DNA from: Methylococcus sp.
Lineage (GTDB): Bacteria; Pseudomonadota; Gammaproteobacteria; Methylococcales; Methylococcaceae
DNA: 38,000 nt
Direction of reading: 5' to 3'
Assembly: GCA_007280285.1 (NCBI GenBank)
Contig: QYQA01000037.1
Span: 1-38,000 of the forward strand
The translations under genes and the position numbers were made by a program. Below are positions 36,978 through 38,000 of this stretch, piece by piece. Numbering within the stretch: the stretch's first letter is position 1; each line of letters starts with the position of its first letter. The notes under the pieces were generated by a model. It did no database searches, was not told where the DNA came from, and saw only the letters and a list, made by a program, of their open reading frames with translations.

Positions 36978-38000
36978 ATGACGTGCTCTTATTCTATTTT
37001 CAAATTACGCCGCATCACCCTCACTGCCATGCCTGACTGTCCAGTCACCCGTCCGATTTCAGCCTCTATCCTACGAGGTCTTTTTAGCCTTATTTTTGGG
37101 TTGGTCCTTTCCATTCAACCCCTCTTTGTGCGTGCTGCGGTCCGATCGGATTTAATTCTTGAGACCGTTGACACTTCAAGCCCAAGAGCTACATTGAAGG
37201 GATTTATGGCCGTGATGACTGAGCGCTATGAGATGACGTTAGGCCCTCAAAGTCTCTTCCAAACTTACCTTCGGTCTGACCGACTGTTTCCTGAAAAAGT
37301 CGATATCAAGGAAACCGTTGACATGTTGCAACGAGATCGTGCCATGTCTTTGAAGTTCCTCGATCTGACGGATATCCCGGTGGCTATTTCGGAACAGAGT
37401 GGTTGGCGCTTAACACTGCAGTTGATGGAAATATTTCACCATATTCCGATGCCTTCCCTAAGTGATGTGCCTGATGCGAACGCGATGCAGGAGCAGTCGC
37501 TTAAGAAATGGACGTTACCGGGCACGGAGATTCGGATTGGTTTGATTGAATCAGGTCCTCGGGCAGGGCAGTATCAATTCACCAAGGAGACCGTGGCAGA
37601 GATCCCTGTCTTCTTTGAACGCATAAGGAACATGGACTTTGCTGCGGGGTCACCGCCTTTCATGTACGACACCGTTTTTAATCTACCCACCGGGTTGGTC
37701 GCCTATCTGTCCTATGTTGTGCCGCCGCGCTGGTTTATGGACATTCCTTCTTCATTGACCTATACCCTTTTTGGTGAACCTATCTGGCGATGGGGTGCCT
37801 TATTGTTCCTGTTATTTTTGATGGGCTGGGTTTTATGGTTAAGCGTTCGTTTGTCCGGGCGTATATCCTTTCATCATGGCGCCATTGTGAGTCTCATAAG
37901 AATCATGCCGGCGGTCACTTTGGTTCTACTCGTCCCCTTTATATGCTTTGTTCTTGGAGATGTCTTAAGGGTTACTCCACATCTTTATGGCCGCATAACG
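36978..38000 (+). CDS. MscS-like mechanosensitive channel N-terminal region (partial, runs off the window)
   Basis: Manual translation gives an open frame from ATG 36978 (or 37029) to 38000 with no stop: '...LETVDTSSPRATLKGFMAVMTERYEM...FLDLTDIPVAISEQSGWRLTLQLMEIFHHIP...' then TM segments. Absent from the ORF track because it is not closed. Confidence 0.65.
   Translation, partial: MTCSYSIFKLRRITLTAMPDCPVTRPISASILRGLFSLIFGLVLSIQPLFVRAAVRSDLILETVDTSSPRATLKGFMAVMTERYEMTLGPQSLFQTYLRSDRLFPEKVDIKETVDMLQRDRAMSLKFLDLTDIPVAISEQSGWRLTLQLMEIFHHIPMPSLSDVPDANAMQEQSLKKWTLPGTEIRIGLIESGPRAGQYQFTKETVAEIPVFFERIRNMDFAAGSPPFMYDTVFNLPTGLVAYLSYVVPPRWFMDIPSSLTYTLFGEPIWRWGALLFLLFLMGWVLWLSVRLSGRISFHHGAIVSLIRIMPAVTLVLLVPFICFVLGDVLRVTPHLYGRIT

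Overview
The window is a compact chromosomal segment, probably from a gammaproteobacterial sulfur oxidiser (taxonomy is inferred from gene content only). The left half (about 1-17.3 kb) is mostly housekeeping: tRNA-Gly(CCC), glpK, parC, a TusA-like protein, rppH, apt, dxs, an ispA-type prenyl synthase, a rhodanese-type sulfurtransferase, dapE, an ArsC-like protein, a YggS-like protein, proC, YggT, DUF167 and trmB. It also holds an unusual truncated-hemoglobin/CBS fusion. At about 17.3-18.2 kb soxZ and soxY lie head-to-head instead of in the usual tandem soxYZ order. soxY leads a tightly packed operon ending in an AMP-binding ligase of the aryl-polyene type. From about 20 to 35.7 kb there is an aryl-polyene/xanthomonadin-like cluster: ligase, ketoreductase, two hotdog dehydratases, one catalytic ketosynthase plus one chain-length-factor-like partner, MMPL exporter, LolA-like protein, acyltransferases, a COG4648-like membrane protein, one ACP, a XanB2/Hyg5-type chorismatase, a flavin-dependent halogenase with a WxWxIP motif, a GT2 and a polysaccharide deacetylase. 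The right end has a Gly/Tyr-rich secreted protein resembling sulfur globule proteins and a partial MscS-like channel running off the window. No rRNA, CRISPR array, IS element or prophage was seen. All family calls come from motif reading by eye; no database searches were run.
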